Positions 39,848 to 49,348 of a DNA stretch of 64,000 bases are shown one piece after another (the first letter of the stretch is position 1; every line of letters starts with the position of its first letter). Source of the stretch: Halobacillus mangrovi (GTDB taxonomy: Bacteria; Bacillota; Bacilli; Bacillales; Halobacillaceae); assembly GCF_002097535.1 (NCBI RefSeq), contig NZ_CP020772.1, positions 186,001-250,000 of the forward strand, written 5' to 3'. Both the position numbers and the translations under genes were made by a program. Under the pieces are notes generated by a model, which worked only from the letters and a program-made list of their open reading frames with translations, did no database searches and was not told where the DNA came from.

Positions 39848-41068
39848 ATGACTTCAAAAGTGGGATTAGACCAAAGAACGGTGGACATTATTAAATCGAC
39901 GGTGCCTGTATTAGCGGAGCACGGAGAAGCGATTACTAAACATTTTTATCAGAAAATGTTCAAAGATCACCCAGAATTAAAAAATATCTTTAATCAAACT
40001 CACCAGAAAGTAGGCGATCAACCTCGTGCATTAGCTGATACAGTGTACGCTGCTGCTCAGCACATCGATCAATTGGAAAAGATTTTACCTCGAGTAAAAG
40101 AAATTGCTCACAAACACCGTAGTTTGAATGTAAAACCTGAGCACTATCCAATTGTCGGGGAATATTTACTTATTGCGATTAAGGATGTACTTGGAGAAAA
40201 TGCGACAGACGAGATTATCGAAGCGTGGGGAGAAGCCTACGGACTTATTGCTGATGTGTTTATTCAAGTTGAAGATGGAATGTATAAAGAAACGGCAAGG
40301 CAGGAAGGCGGATGGACGGGTTTCCGCAATTTCAGTGTCATTAAAAAAGTAAGAGAAAGTGACGTCATCACATCCTTTTATTTGAAGCCTGCGGACGGCG
40401 AAGCTGTTCCTTCGTATCTGCCTGGCCAGTACTTGACTATTAAGGCGGAAATAGAAGGAGACCAATATGATCATCTTAGACAATACAGTTTATCAGACGC
40501 CCCAGGAAAAGATTATTACCGGATCAGCGTCAAACGAGAAGATGGTCTAGAGGAAAAACCGGCAGGAGTCGTATCAACCTGGCTGCATCAAGAAGTAGAA
40601 GAAGGAGATGTGCTGCCAGTCAGTGCTCCAGCAGGAGATTTTCATTTGGATCTCTCTACAAAAAGACCACTAGTATTGATTAGTGGAGGTGTAGGCTTCA
40701 CACCTTTATTGAGTATGCTGAATACGGTGAAGGAAAATTATCCGGAAAGAGACATCTATTTCATTCATGCGGCACGTAACGGATCCGTTCATGCGCTTAA
40801 AGAGGAAATGGTCCTTGGAGGGCATGGAAAGACGATGTTTATCTATGAAAATCCGAACGCCACGGATCTCCAGGAGAAAGCTTATGATAAAGGTGGATAT
40901 ATTGACCTTGAATGGCTGAAGAGAAGTGTTCCACATGAATCTGAGTTCTATTTCTGTGGTCCTAAAGGATTCATGAAAGCAATCTATCAATCATTACGTC
41001 AGTGGGAAGTTCCAGAGTCACAGATTCATTTCGAATTCTTTGGACCAAAAGGAAGTTTAGAAGCATAA
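39848..41068 (+). CDS. hmp: Flavohemoprotein, nitric oxide dioxygenase
   Basis: Converts NO and O2 to nitrate using NAD(P)H. It has 406 aa from the ATG at 39848, which has AGGAGGG 6 nt upstream; the longer open frame adds eight residues overlapping an operator. Globin domain 1-140 with the heme-binding His in IAHKHRSLN (88-90), an FAD domain with RQYSLSDAPG, and an NAD domain with LISGGVGFTPLLSML. Partner of divergent nsrR. Confidence 0.97.
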   Translation: MTSKVGLDQRTVDIIKSTVPVLAEHGEAITKHFYQKMFKDHPELKNIFNQTHQKVGDQPRALADTVYAAAQHIDQLEKILPRVKEIAHKHRSLNVKPEHYPIVGEYLLIAIKDVLGENATDEIIEAWGEAYGLIADVFIQVEDGMYKETARQEGGWTGFRNFSVIKKVRESDVITSFYLKPADGEAVPSYLPGQYLTIKAEIEGDQYDHLRQYSLSDAPGKDYYRISVKREDGLEEKPAGVVSTWLHQEVEEGDVLPVSAPAGDFHLDLSTKRPLVLISGGVGFTPLLSMLNTVKENYPERDIYFIHAARNGSVHALKEEMVLGGHGKTMFIYENPNATDLQEKAYDKGGYIDLEWLKRSVPHESEFYFCGPKGFMKAIYQSLRQWEVPESQIHFEFFGPKGSLEA

Positions 41069-41070
41069 AG

Positions 41071-41100
41071 AAAAAGTCGTGGCGCTGCCACGACTTTTTT
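41071..41100. terminator. Bidirectional terminator after hmp
   Basis: AAAAAGTCGTGGC and GCCACGACTTTTTT pair perfectly around a 4-nt loop. It serves hmp and the convergent membrane-protein gene. Confidence 0.92.
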
Positions 41101-41734
41101 ATTGCTTTTGATACGTTGGGGTTGTTTCTGATAACCATCCGTCCAAACGATTGGTATACCCCATGAAAAAATGAATGACAAATCCGCTCAAGACAGCGAT
41201 GATCAAAGTACCAATTCCTATCGCTCCTCCGAAGAAGGCGGCGAGAATAACGAGAACGATACTGATGATGGCTCTTGAAAAAGAAACGTTCAATCCGGTT
41301 AAATTTCTTAGAACAAGCATCATGCGGTCAAAAGGGTTAGGAGCAAAGTCAGCCTGCAAATTGACAGCAATGCCCAAACCAGAAATGACTAATCCGACTA
41401 ATAAGCATACGTATTGAGGGATGATGGACTCCGGTTCAATCCACCCCCTGAATATGTGAACCCAAAAATCGATGCCTGCCCCTGTTAATAGTGAAGTGAA
41501 CAAAGCAATTAATTCAGGACGCCGTTTTTCGGCAATGGAATTAAATATGATCATTGAGAAACCAACGACGATTTCCCAGCTTCCAATCGTTAAGCCATAC
41601 GTTCGATATAAGCCTACGAGGAGTGCGTCAAAAGGAGAAGTACCTAACTTTGACTGAATTGTCAAAGCAATGCCCAGAGTCAAAATGACGATGCCTGCGG
41701 TGTAATAAATGCTTCTGAGGTAGATACGCTTCAA
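41099..41734 (-). CDS. YczE/YyaS/YitT family membrane protein
   Basis: Integral membrane protein of 211 aa with five to six segments. Visible are GIALTIQSKLGTSPFDALLVGL near the N-terminus and a related GIAVNLQADFAPNPFDRMML later, an internal duplication typical of this family. TTG start with AAGGAGTGTG upstream. Function unknown; members are often annotated as uncharacterised permeases. Confidence 0.85.
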   Translation of the reverse strand: MKRIYLRSIYYTAGIVILTLGIALTIQSKLGTSPFDALLVGLYRTYGLTIGSWEIVVGFSMIIFNSIAEKRRPELIALFTSLLTGAGIDFWVHIFRGWIEPESIIPQYVCLLVGLVISGLGIAVNLQADFAPNPFDRMMLVLRNLTGLNVSFSRAIISIVLVILAAFFGGAIGIGTLIIAVLSGFVIHFFMGYTNRLDGWLSETTPTYQKQ

Positions 41735-41840
41735 TCGTCACACTCCTTTCCAAAAACTCTCAATGTCAGATTACTATATCGCGGATGAAGAGAAGTTTCA
41801 AGAAAGAACAATCGAGGATATCAACCAGCTCGATCGAACA

Positions 41841-41880
41841 CAAAAAAGGAGACTCTTAGAAAAGAGTCTCCTTAGTTTTT
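41841..41880. terminator. Terminator after oppA-like gene
   Basis: AAGGAGACTCTT and AAGAGTCTCCTT are perfect inverse complements with A and T runs outside. It lies at the stop of the minus-strand gene. Confidence 0.9.
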
Positions 41881-43539
41881 TTATTCTTCTACATAAGCCC
41901 ATTTGAATTCAAATTCTGGCCCTGTTGCTGTTGTAAATACTCCTTTAATTGAAGGACGGAATAGTTGAGCTTTCGCATCCTGATAGATTGGAGCTACGGC
42001 AGCATCTTCTTCAAGTAGAAGTTGTTCTGCTTCTAAGAACGTTTCATAACGTTTCTCTGGATCCTGCGCATACTCCCCATTCGCTTTTTCAATAAGAGCA
42101 TCATATTCTGGGTTTGAATAGTTCATGTTATTGTTCTGTCCATCAGTCAGGTACATGTTTAAGTACGTGTTCGGGTCTACATAGTCAGGACCCCATGTAG
42201 CAGCTTCCATTTCGAATTCAGACGCACTGTCACGACGTACACGCTCTTTAAATGGAACTTCCACAACTTCGATAGTCAAACCATCAAGTTTAGACTCAAG
42301 CTGATCTTTATAGTAAGCCATAACATTCTTCGAAGTACCTGTGTCATCACCCATAAGTTCGATGGTCACAGAGTCTGTGCCTAATGCCTCTAAAGCCTTG
42401 CTCCAATGTTCTTTTGCTTTTTCTTCATTAGATTCCACAAGAGGCCCCTGGGCTTCACGGAAATCTTTTTCACTGTTAGGCATAGAAACAAAGTTAGATG
42501 GTACATAACCTTCAGCAGGTACGGATCCATCATTTAGAATCACGTCAACAAGAGATTGGCGATCAATTGCATAGGAGATGGCTTTACGCGCATCCACATT
42601 GGCTAAAGCTTCGTTTGCTTCCTGGTTGAACTTGAAGAAATATAGATAAGGTTTTTCAGCGATATTGAAAGCTTCATTTGTCTTGTACTGATCAACGAAT
42701 TCCGCATTCAATTCTGTCTGATCCAGTTCACCAGATTCATAAAGGTTTACCCCTGTAGATACTTCTTTGATAACTTTTGCGTTGATTTTTTCAAGTTGTA
42801 CCGCTTCTGCATCCCAATAATCTTCGTTCTTCTCAACAGTCCACCCTTCACCGTGGTTCCATGAAGTCATTTTGAACGGACCGTTAGAAAGTGTGTATTC
42901 AGCTTCTGTTGCAAAGTTTTCCCCTTGTTCTTCAACATAGCTTTGGTTCAAAGGCATGAACGTTACGAAAACGGTCATGGACTTGAAGTATGGAACAGGT
43001 TTTTCAAGCTGTACTTCAAGAGTCTTATCGTCAACAGCTTTTACGCCTAATTCTTCTATATCTTTTTCGCCATTACTAATGGCTGATGCATTTTTAATGA
43101 TTCCACCAAGGAAATAAGGACCGTATTCCGATCCTACATCAGGATCGACTGCCCTTCTCCAGGAATAGACGAAATCGTTCGCTGTGACAGGATCTCCGTT
43201 GGACCATTGTGCATCGCGCAGTTTAAATGTCCATGTCAATCCATCATCACTGACAGTGCCCTCTTTGGCCATTCCTTCTGTCAGATTGCTGTTCTCATCA
43301 AGTCTATAGAGTCCTTCAAGTGTTTCTCCAGCCCACTGGAAACCCACTGAGTCTGTAATTAAAGAAGGGTCCATACTTGGGATTTCACTTTTTGCTGTAA
43401 CGGTGATCTCTTGTTTAGCGCTGGAATCTCCGCTACCTTCTCCACCGCTCTCTGATGATGTTCCGCTGTCTCCCCCACTACATGCGGATAAAACTAGGAC
43501 CAGCATAAGTGTGAAGACAAACCATAAGCTCTTTCTCAA
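41881..43539 (-). CDS. Peptide ABC transporter substrate-binding lipoprotein (OppA-like)
   Basis: Extracellular family 5 solute-binding protein of 552 aa, lipid-anchored. Signal peptide and lipobox LSACSGGD (Cys20), then a Ser/Gly/Glu-rich linker. The family segment EGLYRLDENSNLTEGMAKEG and WTFKLRDAQWSNGDPVTANDFVYSWRR are clear. TTG start after GGGGGG. It stands alone here: no permease or ATPase gene is nearby, so it either serves a transporter encoded elsewhere or is a peptide-sensing protein. Confidence 0.92.
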   Translation of the reverse strand: MRKSLWFVFTLMLVLVLSACSGGDSGTSSESGGEGSGDSSAKQEITVTAKSEIPSMDPSLITDSVGFQWAGETLEGLYRLDENSNLTEGMAKEGTVSDDGLTWTFKLRDAQWSNGDPVTANDFVYSWRRAVDPDVGSEYGPYFLGGIIKNASAISNGEKDIEELGVKAVDDKTLEVQLEKPVPYFKSMTVFVTFMPLNQSYVEEQGENFATEAEYTLSNGPFKMTSWNHGEGWTVEKNEDYWDAEAVQLEKINAKVIKEVSTGVNLYESGELDQTELNAEFVDQYKTNEAFNIAEKPYLYFFKFNQEANEALANVDARKAISYAIDRQSLVDVILNDGSVPAEGYVPSNFVSMPNSEKDFREAQGPLVESNEEKAKEHWSKALEALGTDSVTIELMGDDTGTSKNVMAYYKDQLESKLDGLTIEVVEVPFKERVRRDSASEFEMEAATWGPDYVDPNTYLNMYLTDGQNNNMNYSNPEYDALIEKANGEYAQDPEKRYETFLEAEQLLLEEDAAVAPIYQDAKAQLFRPSIKGVFTTATGPEFEFKWAYVEE

Positions 43540-43776
43540 TGTAATCCCCCCGAATTAATAATTTTCTAAAAATACCTACTTTTTGAATTATACAGATAAC
43601 TTGTTCACATTTCAGTAACAATTTTAAAGAAAAAAAAGAAAAAAAGTCATATGCGTGAAAATTCATATTACATTGACAATGCAAGTTCTTTTGATAGGAT
43701 TAAGGAATATCATTTCTTTCTTTTTCTACCGCGTAAAAGGATAAAAGAGAGCATATATATGAGGAGGTAATCTGAA

Positions 43777-44940
43777 ATGAAACGTGAATGGGATCTATTG
43801 CATACGCCTGGGCCTACCCCAATCCCGCCTAGCGTCGAGCGTGCAATGAACCAGCCGATGATCGGTCATAGAGGTCAAAAGTGTAAGGAGCTTTTAAAAG
43901 ATATTGCTCCCCGTTTAAAACCAGTATTTGGTACAAGTGGAGAAGTCCTTGTTTTAACAGGCAGCGGGACTTCAGCTTTAGAAGCAGCTGTCGTGAATAC
44001 GACACAGCCTGGAGATGAAGTCATTGTTGTTGTCGCTGGAGCCTTTGGAGACCGCTTTGCTCAAATTTGTGAGACGTACGAATTGAATGTGCACCGCATT
44101 GATGTCGAATGGGGGAAAGCGGTGACTGTCGAACAAGTAGAGTCGGTGCTTCAATCAGCCGAAGAACCAAAAGCTGTATTCTTAACTCATTGTGAAACAT
44201 CCACTGGCGTTATGCATCCGGTAGAAAAAGTTGCAGAACGTGTCAAACAGCTCAGTGATTCTCTTGTGATCGTTGATGGAGTCTCTTCGATCGGAGGAGC
44301 AAAAATCGATATGGATCGTTCTGGAATCGATCTCGTAGTCTCCGGCTCGCAAAAAGCGATGATGCTTCCGCCAGGTCTTGCTTTTGTTGCTGTTGGAGAT
44401 CAAGCTTGGGAAGCGATCAACCAGAACGAGCGTCCACGTTTCTATTTAGATCTTAAAACTTACAACAAACGCTTAAGTGAAGGGCAGACCCCTTTCACAC
44501 CGGCTTTATCCCTTCTCTTTGGTTTGGATGAAGTGTTACGTCTAATGGAAGAAGAAGGCCTGGAACAAGTGTTTGAACGTCATCAAACGATGAAGGCAAT
44601 GACTCGTGCAGCAGCAGAAGCTATGAATCTTCCTCTATTAGTCTCTGAAGAAGATGCTTCTTCCACTGTTACTTCTATTAAACCGACAACTTTTGATGCA
44701 GAGGAACTTCGTAAAACAGCGAACGAAGAATTCGGACTCATTTTAGCAGGCGGGCAAAAACATATGAAAGGTGAAATATTCAGGATTGGTCATATGGGAT
44801 ATTCTCGTCCTGCGGATGTTTTACGTTACATTAGTATTTTAGAAGTCATTCTCAAGCGTTTAGGCCATCCTTTTGAAAGTGGAAAAGGAAGTGCCGCTGT
44901 ACAAGAAGCGTATTTGAACGGAATAAAGGAGTTGAAATAA
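43777..44940 (+). CDS. Class V aminotransferase (probable phosphoserine transaminase role)
   Basis: PLP enzyme of the alanine-glyoxylate aminotransferase family, 387 aa. Visible are HTPGPTPIPPSVERAM, GSGTSALEA (phosphate cup), VDGVSSIGG with Asp167, and the PLP-binding Lys193 in SGSQKAMMLPPGL. It ends one base before serA. This suggests it makes phosphoserine from the SerA product, as such enzymes do in some serine operons. The sequence alone would also fit an alanine- or serine-glyoxylate transaminase. GAGGAGG lies upstream; a TTGACA at 43674-43679 may be the minus-35. Confidence 0.85.
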   Translation: MKREWDLLHTPGPTPIPPSVERAMNQPMIGHRGQKCKELLKDIAPRLKPVFGTSGEVLVLTGSGTSALEAAVVNTTQPGDEVIVVVAGAFGDRFAQICETYELNVHRIDVEWGKAVTVEQVESVLQSAEEPKAVFLTHCETSTGVMHPVEKVAERVKQLSDSLVIVDGVSSIGGAKIDMDRSGIDLVVSGSQKAMMLPPGLAFVAVGDQAWEAINQNERPRFYLDLKTYNKRLSEGQTPFTPALSLLFGLDEVLRLMEEEGLEQVFERHQTMKAMTRAAAEAMNLPLLVSEEDASSTVTSIKPTTFDAEELRKTANEEFGLILAGGQKHMKGEIFRIGHMGYSRPADVLRYISILEVILKRLGHPFESGKGSAAVQEAYLNGIKELK

Positions 44941-46527
44941 ATGTTTCGTGTACTGATTAGCGATCCGTTAAGTGAAGATGGCATTCGTCCCCTTTTAGAT
45001 GCAGAAGATGTAGAAGCGGTTATGGATCCATCCCTTTCCCATGAAGAATTATTAGAAGCAGTTAGTAAGTCTCATGCACTGATTGTTAGGAGTCAGACTC
45101 AGGTAACGAGAGAAGTCATCGAGCATGCTCCTGAATTGAAGGTTATCGGTCGTGCCGGTGTTGGTGTCGATAACATCGACTTAGATGCTGCAACAGAGAA
45201 CGGAGTTGTGGTGGTTAACGCTCCGGATGGTAATACAATCTCTACAGCAGAGCATACGATGGCCATGCTTATGTCACTTGCGAGAAATATTCCACAAGCC
45301 TACCATCAGCTGAAGCAGAAAAAATGGGAACGTAAAAAGTTTGTAGGTGTTGAGCTGAAAGATAAAACGATCGGTATCGTAGGCTTTGGACGGATTGGTA
45401 TGGAAGTAGCCCAGCGTGCAAAAGGCCACCGCATGAAAGTCATCGCTTACGATCCATTCTTGAACAAAGAGAAAGCAGATAAGGCGGGTGTGAATCATGG
45501 TACTCTTCAAGAAGTTCTACAACAGGCAGACTTCTTAACGGTACACACGCCTTTAATAGAAGCAACAAAACATTTAATCGATAAAGAAGCGATTCAACTG
45601 ATGAAGCCTGGCGCAAGAATTCTAAACTGTGCGCGTGGCGGTATCATTGAAGAGGATGCGCTTTACGATGCGATTAAGAGCGGGAAGATTGCAGGGGCTG
45701 CACTTGATGTGTTTGAAGAAGAGCCAGCGATTGATCACCCATTATTGGACTTGGAAGAAGTGATTGCAACGCCGCACTTAGGAGCGAGTACGGTCGAAGC
45801 ACAGGAAAACGTGGCGACAGATGTCAGCTTTGATGTGATGGAATTGCTGCGTGGAGGCTCTGTGAAGAACCCTGTGAACATGCCTTCTGTCTCTTCTGAA
45901 ATGATGGATAAACTGTTCCCATATTTCCAGCTTTCCGAACGATTGGGAGCTTTCTTATCAAGAGTCGTAAACGGAACGTTAGAGCGTGTTAGTGTTTATT
46001 ATTCTGGTGAACTATTAGATGTAGATACAATGCCGCTTACGAGAATCGCTGTAAAAGGAATTCTTCAGCGTCATATCGGAAACAGAGTCAATGATGTTAA
46101 TGCCTTTAAGACTGCATCCGATAAAGGGATTGTCATCAATGAACAGAAATCAACTTCCACAAAAGGCTTTACGAACTTGGTCACCGTTGAGATTGAGACC
46201 GATCAAGAAAAACGCAGTATAGCAGGAACGCTGCTTAACGGTCTTGGAGCCCGTATCGTCCAGCTCGATCAATATTCAATTGACGTCGTTCCAGAAGGTC
46301 ATTTGGTTGTGATCCATCATACCGACCAGCCTGGAGCTATCGGACATGTAGGTAGCTTGCTTGCCACTCATCATGTGAATATCGCCACGATGCAGGTTGG
46401 TCGTACGAATGTCGGTGGAGAAGCGGTTATGGTGCTTACAGTAGACAAAGAAGTCGAAGGAGACTGTCACGAACAGTTAACGGAGATTGACGATATTAAA
46501 CAAGTTCAGTGCTTAACTTTATCCTAA
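44941..46527 (+). CDS. serA: D-3-phosphoglycerate dehydrogenase
   Basis: First step of serine synthesis, oxidising 3-phosphoglycerate with NAD+. It has 528 aa. NAD motif [14 protein letters not shown] (about 145-158). Catalytic Arg232 in NCARGG and His279 in ATPHLGAST. An ASB domain and C-terminal ACT domain ([17 protein letters not shown]) allow serine feedback. It starts directly after the aminotransferase stop, so the two are co-transcribed and probably coupled. Confidence 0.97.
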   Translation: MFRVLISDPLSEDGIRPLLDAEDVEAVMDPSLSHEELLEAVSKSHALIVRSQTQVTREVIEHAPELKVIGRAGVGVDNIDLDAATENGVVVVNAPDGNTISTAEHTMAMLMSLARNIPQAYHQLKQKKWERKKFVGVELKDKTIGIVGFGRIGMEVAQRAKGHRMKVIAYDPFLNKEKADKAGVNHGTLQEVLQQADFLTVHTPLIEATKHLIDKEAIQLMKPGARILNCARGGIIEEDALYDAIKSGKIAGAALDVFEEEPAIDHPLLDLEEVIATPHLGASTVEAQENVATDVSFDVMELLRGGSVKNPVNMPSVSSEMMDKLFPYFQLSERLGAFLSRVVNGTLERVSVYYSGELLDVDTMPLTRIAVKGILQRHIGNRVNDVNAFKTASDKGIVINEQKSTSTKGFTNLVTVEIETDQEKRSIAGTLLNGLGARIVQLDQYSIDVVPEGHLVVIHHTDQPGAIGHVGSLLATHHVNIATMQVGRTNVGGEAVMVLTVDKEVEGDCHEQLTEIDDIKQVQCLTLS

Positions 46528-46532
46528 TCATT

Positions 46533-46569
46533 AAACAGGCAAGCGAGTGAAGGCTTGCCTGTTTTTTTT
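46533..46569 (+). terminator. Terminator after serA
   Basis: AAACAGGCAAGC and GCTTGCCTGTTT pair around a short loop and are followed by a long T run. Confidence 0.92.
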
Positions 46570-46707
46570 ATATGGGGTCCTTCATTAAGGGGTATAAATA
46601 GGCTGAGAGTACTCAGGTATAGCTTGCTTGGATAAATGGTAAAACCTTTGAAACTTCTCATTTAGCCGTTACGTAATGAAGATGGTGAAAACGGGGAGGA
46701 ATCTTAA

Positions 46708-47319
46708 ATGACGACCATCTATGTGACAAGACACGGACAAACCAAATGGAATTTAGAAGGACGCATGCAGGGAAGACAGGACTCCCCTCTCACTCCTTTA
46801 GGGGAGAAACAAGCCAGGTGGCTCGGAGCCAGGCTAAAAGAAGTAACGTTATCTTCGATCCATACGAGCTCAAGCGGGCGAACGAAACAAACGGCCGAGC
46901 AGATTCGTGGCGAACGTGAACTTCCTATTATAGAAAACCACAGTTGGAAGGAAATTGACCTCGGTCCTTGGGAAGGCAGGCTTAAGAATGAGGTCGAGAA
47001 AGAAGACCCTGACCGGTTCCATCACTTTTGGAATAAGCCTGCCTCCTACCTTCCGGATGATGGAGAAACATATCAGGATGTCATTCAAAGAGCAGGCAAT
47101 GAACTTGAGAAATTAGCCCTCTCTCAAGAAGGTAAGTCCATCCTTTTGGTCACTCATGCTGTTGTTTTAAAAGCATTGCTTGCTTATGTATCAGAAAAAT
47201 CACTTGAAGACTTCTGGTCAGGAGCGTACATGCATTCCACGTCTCTTACCATTTTGGAAAAAGAGAACGGCCGTTGGAAGGTGAAACTCGAAGGCGATAC
47301 GACCCACTATCCCTCATGA
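46708..47319 (+). CDS. Histidine phosphatase family protein
   Basis: Phosphoglycerate-mutase-like phosphatase of 203 aa. Catalytic RHGQT at residues 8-12 (His9), then SPLTPLGEKQA, SSGRTKQTAEQI and the second His in LLVTHAVVLKALL. It resembles Bacillus PhoE/YhfR-type broad phosphatases; alpha-ribazole phosphatase is an alternative but no cobalamin genes are near. GGGGAGGA lies upstream of the ATG. Downstream of serA but separated by a terminator. Confidence 0.88.
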   Translation: MTTIYVTRHGQTKWNLEGRMQGRQDSPLTPLGEKQARWLGARLKEVTLSSIHTSSSGRTKQTAEQIRGERELPIIENHSWKEIDLGPWEGRLKNEVEKEDPDRFHHFWNKPASYLPDDGETYQDVIQRAGNELEKLALSQEGKSILLVTHAVVLKALLAYVSEKSLEDFWSGAYMHSTSLTILEKENGRWKVKLEGDTTHYPS

Positions 47320-47330
47320 TTTTCCAGTCA

Positions 47331-47369
47331 AAAAGAGCCATCCGCAGGCGATATGCGGATGGCTCTTTT
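47331..47369. terminator. Bidirectional terminator between phosphatase and hisJ
   Basis: AAAAGAGCCATCCGCA and TGCGGATGGCTCTTTT pair across a short loop. Confidence 0.92.
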
Positions 47370-47376
47370 AACTTTC

Positions 47377-48192
47377 TTATCCGATTGGATGCTTCGTTGC
47401 TTTTCGGTCTTTAAATACGTGAACTTCCTCGTATCCGACGGATTTAGCTAAGTCGATCGCTTCCTCATATCGGTGGCCGATATGGTCAGGTTTATGGGCA
47501 TCCGAACAGAGAACGATTCCAACACCTTCATTTTTACAAATTTGCAAGAGTTCTGGATCTGGATAAAGTTTCCCGACTGGCTTACGTAAACCAGCTGTAC
47601 TGATTTCAATACAAGTATCAGTCGATGCCAGGGCTTTGGCTGCTCTTCTGTATTGATCTCTTAGAAATTCTCGATCATCTGGTTCATAACCGAAGACTTT
47701 TATAACATCGATATGCCCGACAAAATCAAATAAACCGGATTCGGCGAGAGTGACGACTCTGTCGAAATATTGACGGTACACTTCATGGAGGTCGCGTTTC
47801 TCGTATTCATCACGGTAAATGGCAAGGTCTATGCCCCAGTCATCAATCCAATGGACAGATCCGATTACGTAATCGAAAGGACGGGACGAGATGAATTTTT
47901 CCATTTCTTTCTCTTTTCCTGGCATATAGTCCATTTCAATTCCCATTTTTATCGGCAGTCCTTGTTTTTCAGCCTCGTCAAACATGTCTTGATAGGTTTT
48001 GAAATCGAGTGTACGTCGATTGTTGACCCAGGGGTTGGAAAGGATATCGCTCGTTTCATGGAAGAAATAAGCATGTTCTGAAATACCCAGCTCTTCGATG
48101 CCCTCTTCTCTCGCTTTTTCTATGTAAGTCTTTAAATACTCTACATCCAAATTCCCAGTCTCAGCCATGTGTACATGATAATCAGTCCTCAT
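47377..48192 (-). CDS. hisJ: Histidinol-phosphatase, PHP family (HisJ-like)
   Basis: PHP-domain metal phosphatase of 271 aa. I chose the ATG ending at 48192 (MRTDYHVHMAETG), with GGAGGG upstream; the longer frame adds 29 unlikely residues. Metal ligands in DYHVH, SEHA, IGSVHWI, GHIDVIK and CSDAHKPDHIG. HisJ completes histidinol synthesis in Bacilli. No other his gene is near, so the substrate rests on family resemblance. Confidence 0.85.
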   Translation of the reverse strand: MRTDYHVHMAETGNLDVEYLKTYIEKAREEGIEELGISEHAYFFHETSDILSNPWVNNRRTLDFKTYQDMFDEAEKQGLPIKMGIEMDYMPGKEKEMEKFISSRPFDYVIGSVHWIDDWGIDLAIYRDEYEKRDLHEVYRQYFDRVVTLAESGLFDFVGHIDVIKVFGYEPDDREFLRDQYRRAAKALASTDTCIEISTAGLRKPVGKLYPDPELLQICKNEGVGIVLCSDAHKPDHIGHRYEEAIDLAKSVGYEEVHVFKDRKATKHPIG

Positions 48193-48364
48193 GAATACCC
48201 TCCTTGAGTGGTGTAAGATTTCATTCATCATATCAGACATCCCGAAATCGACCAAGCAGGAAATTGAAATCAATTCCATAATTCTATGGAAGAAGAAACC
48301 GGGATAAATATGTTAAAATAGTTAAGTTAGGAAACGCCCGAATGAAATAGAGGTGTAGTTGGAA

Positions 48365-49312
48365 ATGAATAACACGAAGAGAATTACGGAAGGGGCTTTA
48401 ATGACAGGCATTTATCTGCTATTGTTATTGGTAATTATTTTCCTGCCAGGGATCATAGGATCGATTCTATTATTTACCCTGCCTGTTCCGTTCGTATTTT
48501 ATAGTTACCGGCATGGATGGAAAGCCGGACTGCTGATGTTTGTCGCATCAATTATATTTACAACCCTGTTTGCGACAGTCGTCTCTCTCCCTGTCACCCT
48601 TCTTGCTGGAGTTGGCGGTCTCTTTCTCGGTGGGGCCATGCATAAGGAGCGCTCCCCATACGAAACATGGGCGATCGGTTCCGTCGGCTTTATTATTGGA
48701 ATAGTAGGTATTTACTTAGTGACACAGCTGTTTTTCGGCATCAATTGGATGGATCAAATCCGAGAGAGTCTGAATCAAGCGTTCACGATGACAGAAAACA
48801 TGTTTGGCGGAATGTTACAAGGTGAAGACTCGGAACAACAACTGGAATTGATCAGGGAACAAATTAATAGGCTGCCTGATATCGTCCCAAGTATCTTGGC
48901 TATTACAGGAATCAGCTTTGCTATTGTCAGTCAATGGCTGACGTACAAACTGATTAATCGGATTGAGAATAAAAAATTTAAGTTTGCGACTTTCCGTAAT
49001 TTCCGTTTGCCAACGTCCGTTTTGTGGTATTACTTTGTGGCTATGATTGTGCATTATGTGACAATAGAAGGAAATGGAATATTTTATTTAGCAGCGATTA
49101 ACGTTTTTACACTGACAGGGATCCTTATTGCTTTGCAGGGATTTTCATTCATATTCTTTTATGCCCATATGAAAAAATGGTCCAAAGCTATACCGGCTGT
49201 TGCGATTGTTCTTTCCTTGCTTCTTCCGCAAATCCTGCTGTACCTTGTACGAATCTTGGGTATAATTGATATAGGATTTCCGTTACGGAAGCGTGTGGAA
49301 GAGAAGAAATAA
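48365..49312 (+). CDS. yybS: DUF2232 membrane protein YybS
   Basis: Integral membrane protein of 315 aa with about eight hydrophobic segments (MNNTKRITEGALMTGIYLLL ...). I chose the ATG at 48365, with AGGTG 9 nt upstream; a TTG two codons earlier is crowded by that site. YybS is normally upstream of gdpP and rplI, as here (36-nt gap). Function unknown. Confidence 0.88.
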   Translation: MNNTKRITEGALMTGIYLLLLLVIIFLPGIIGSILLFTLPVPFVFYSYRHGWKAGLLMFVASIIFTTLFATVVSLPVTLLAGVGGLFLGGAMHKERSPYETWAIGSVGFIIGIVGIYLVTQLFFGINWMDQIRESLNQAFTMTENMFGGMLQGEDSEQQLELIREQINRLPDIVPSILAITGISFAIVSQWLTYKLINRIENKKFKFATFRNFRLPTSVLWYYFVAMIVHYVTIEGNGIFYLAAINVFTLTGILIALQGFSFIFFYAHMKKWSKAIPAVAIVLSLLLPQILLYLVRILGIIDIGFPLRKRVEEKK

Positions 49313-49348
49313 CTATAGCTCGTATAAGATGGTAGGAGCTGAAAAGAA

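Noticed and set aside
46590..46690. TPP-riboswitch-like stretch (GGGGT ... GGCTGAGAG, later TTGGATAAATGG) before the histidine phosphatase gene
   Set aside because: The second conserved half (ACCTGAT ... GCGTAGGG) is not present, CTGAGAGTACTCAG is a simple hairpin, and the downstream gene has no thiamine link.
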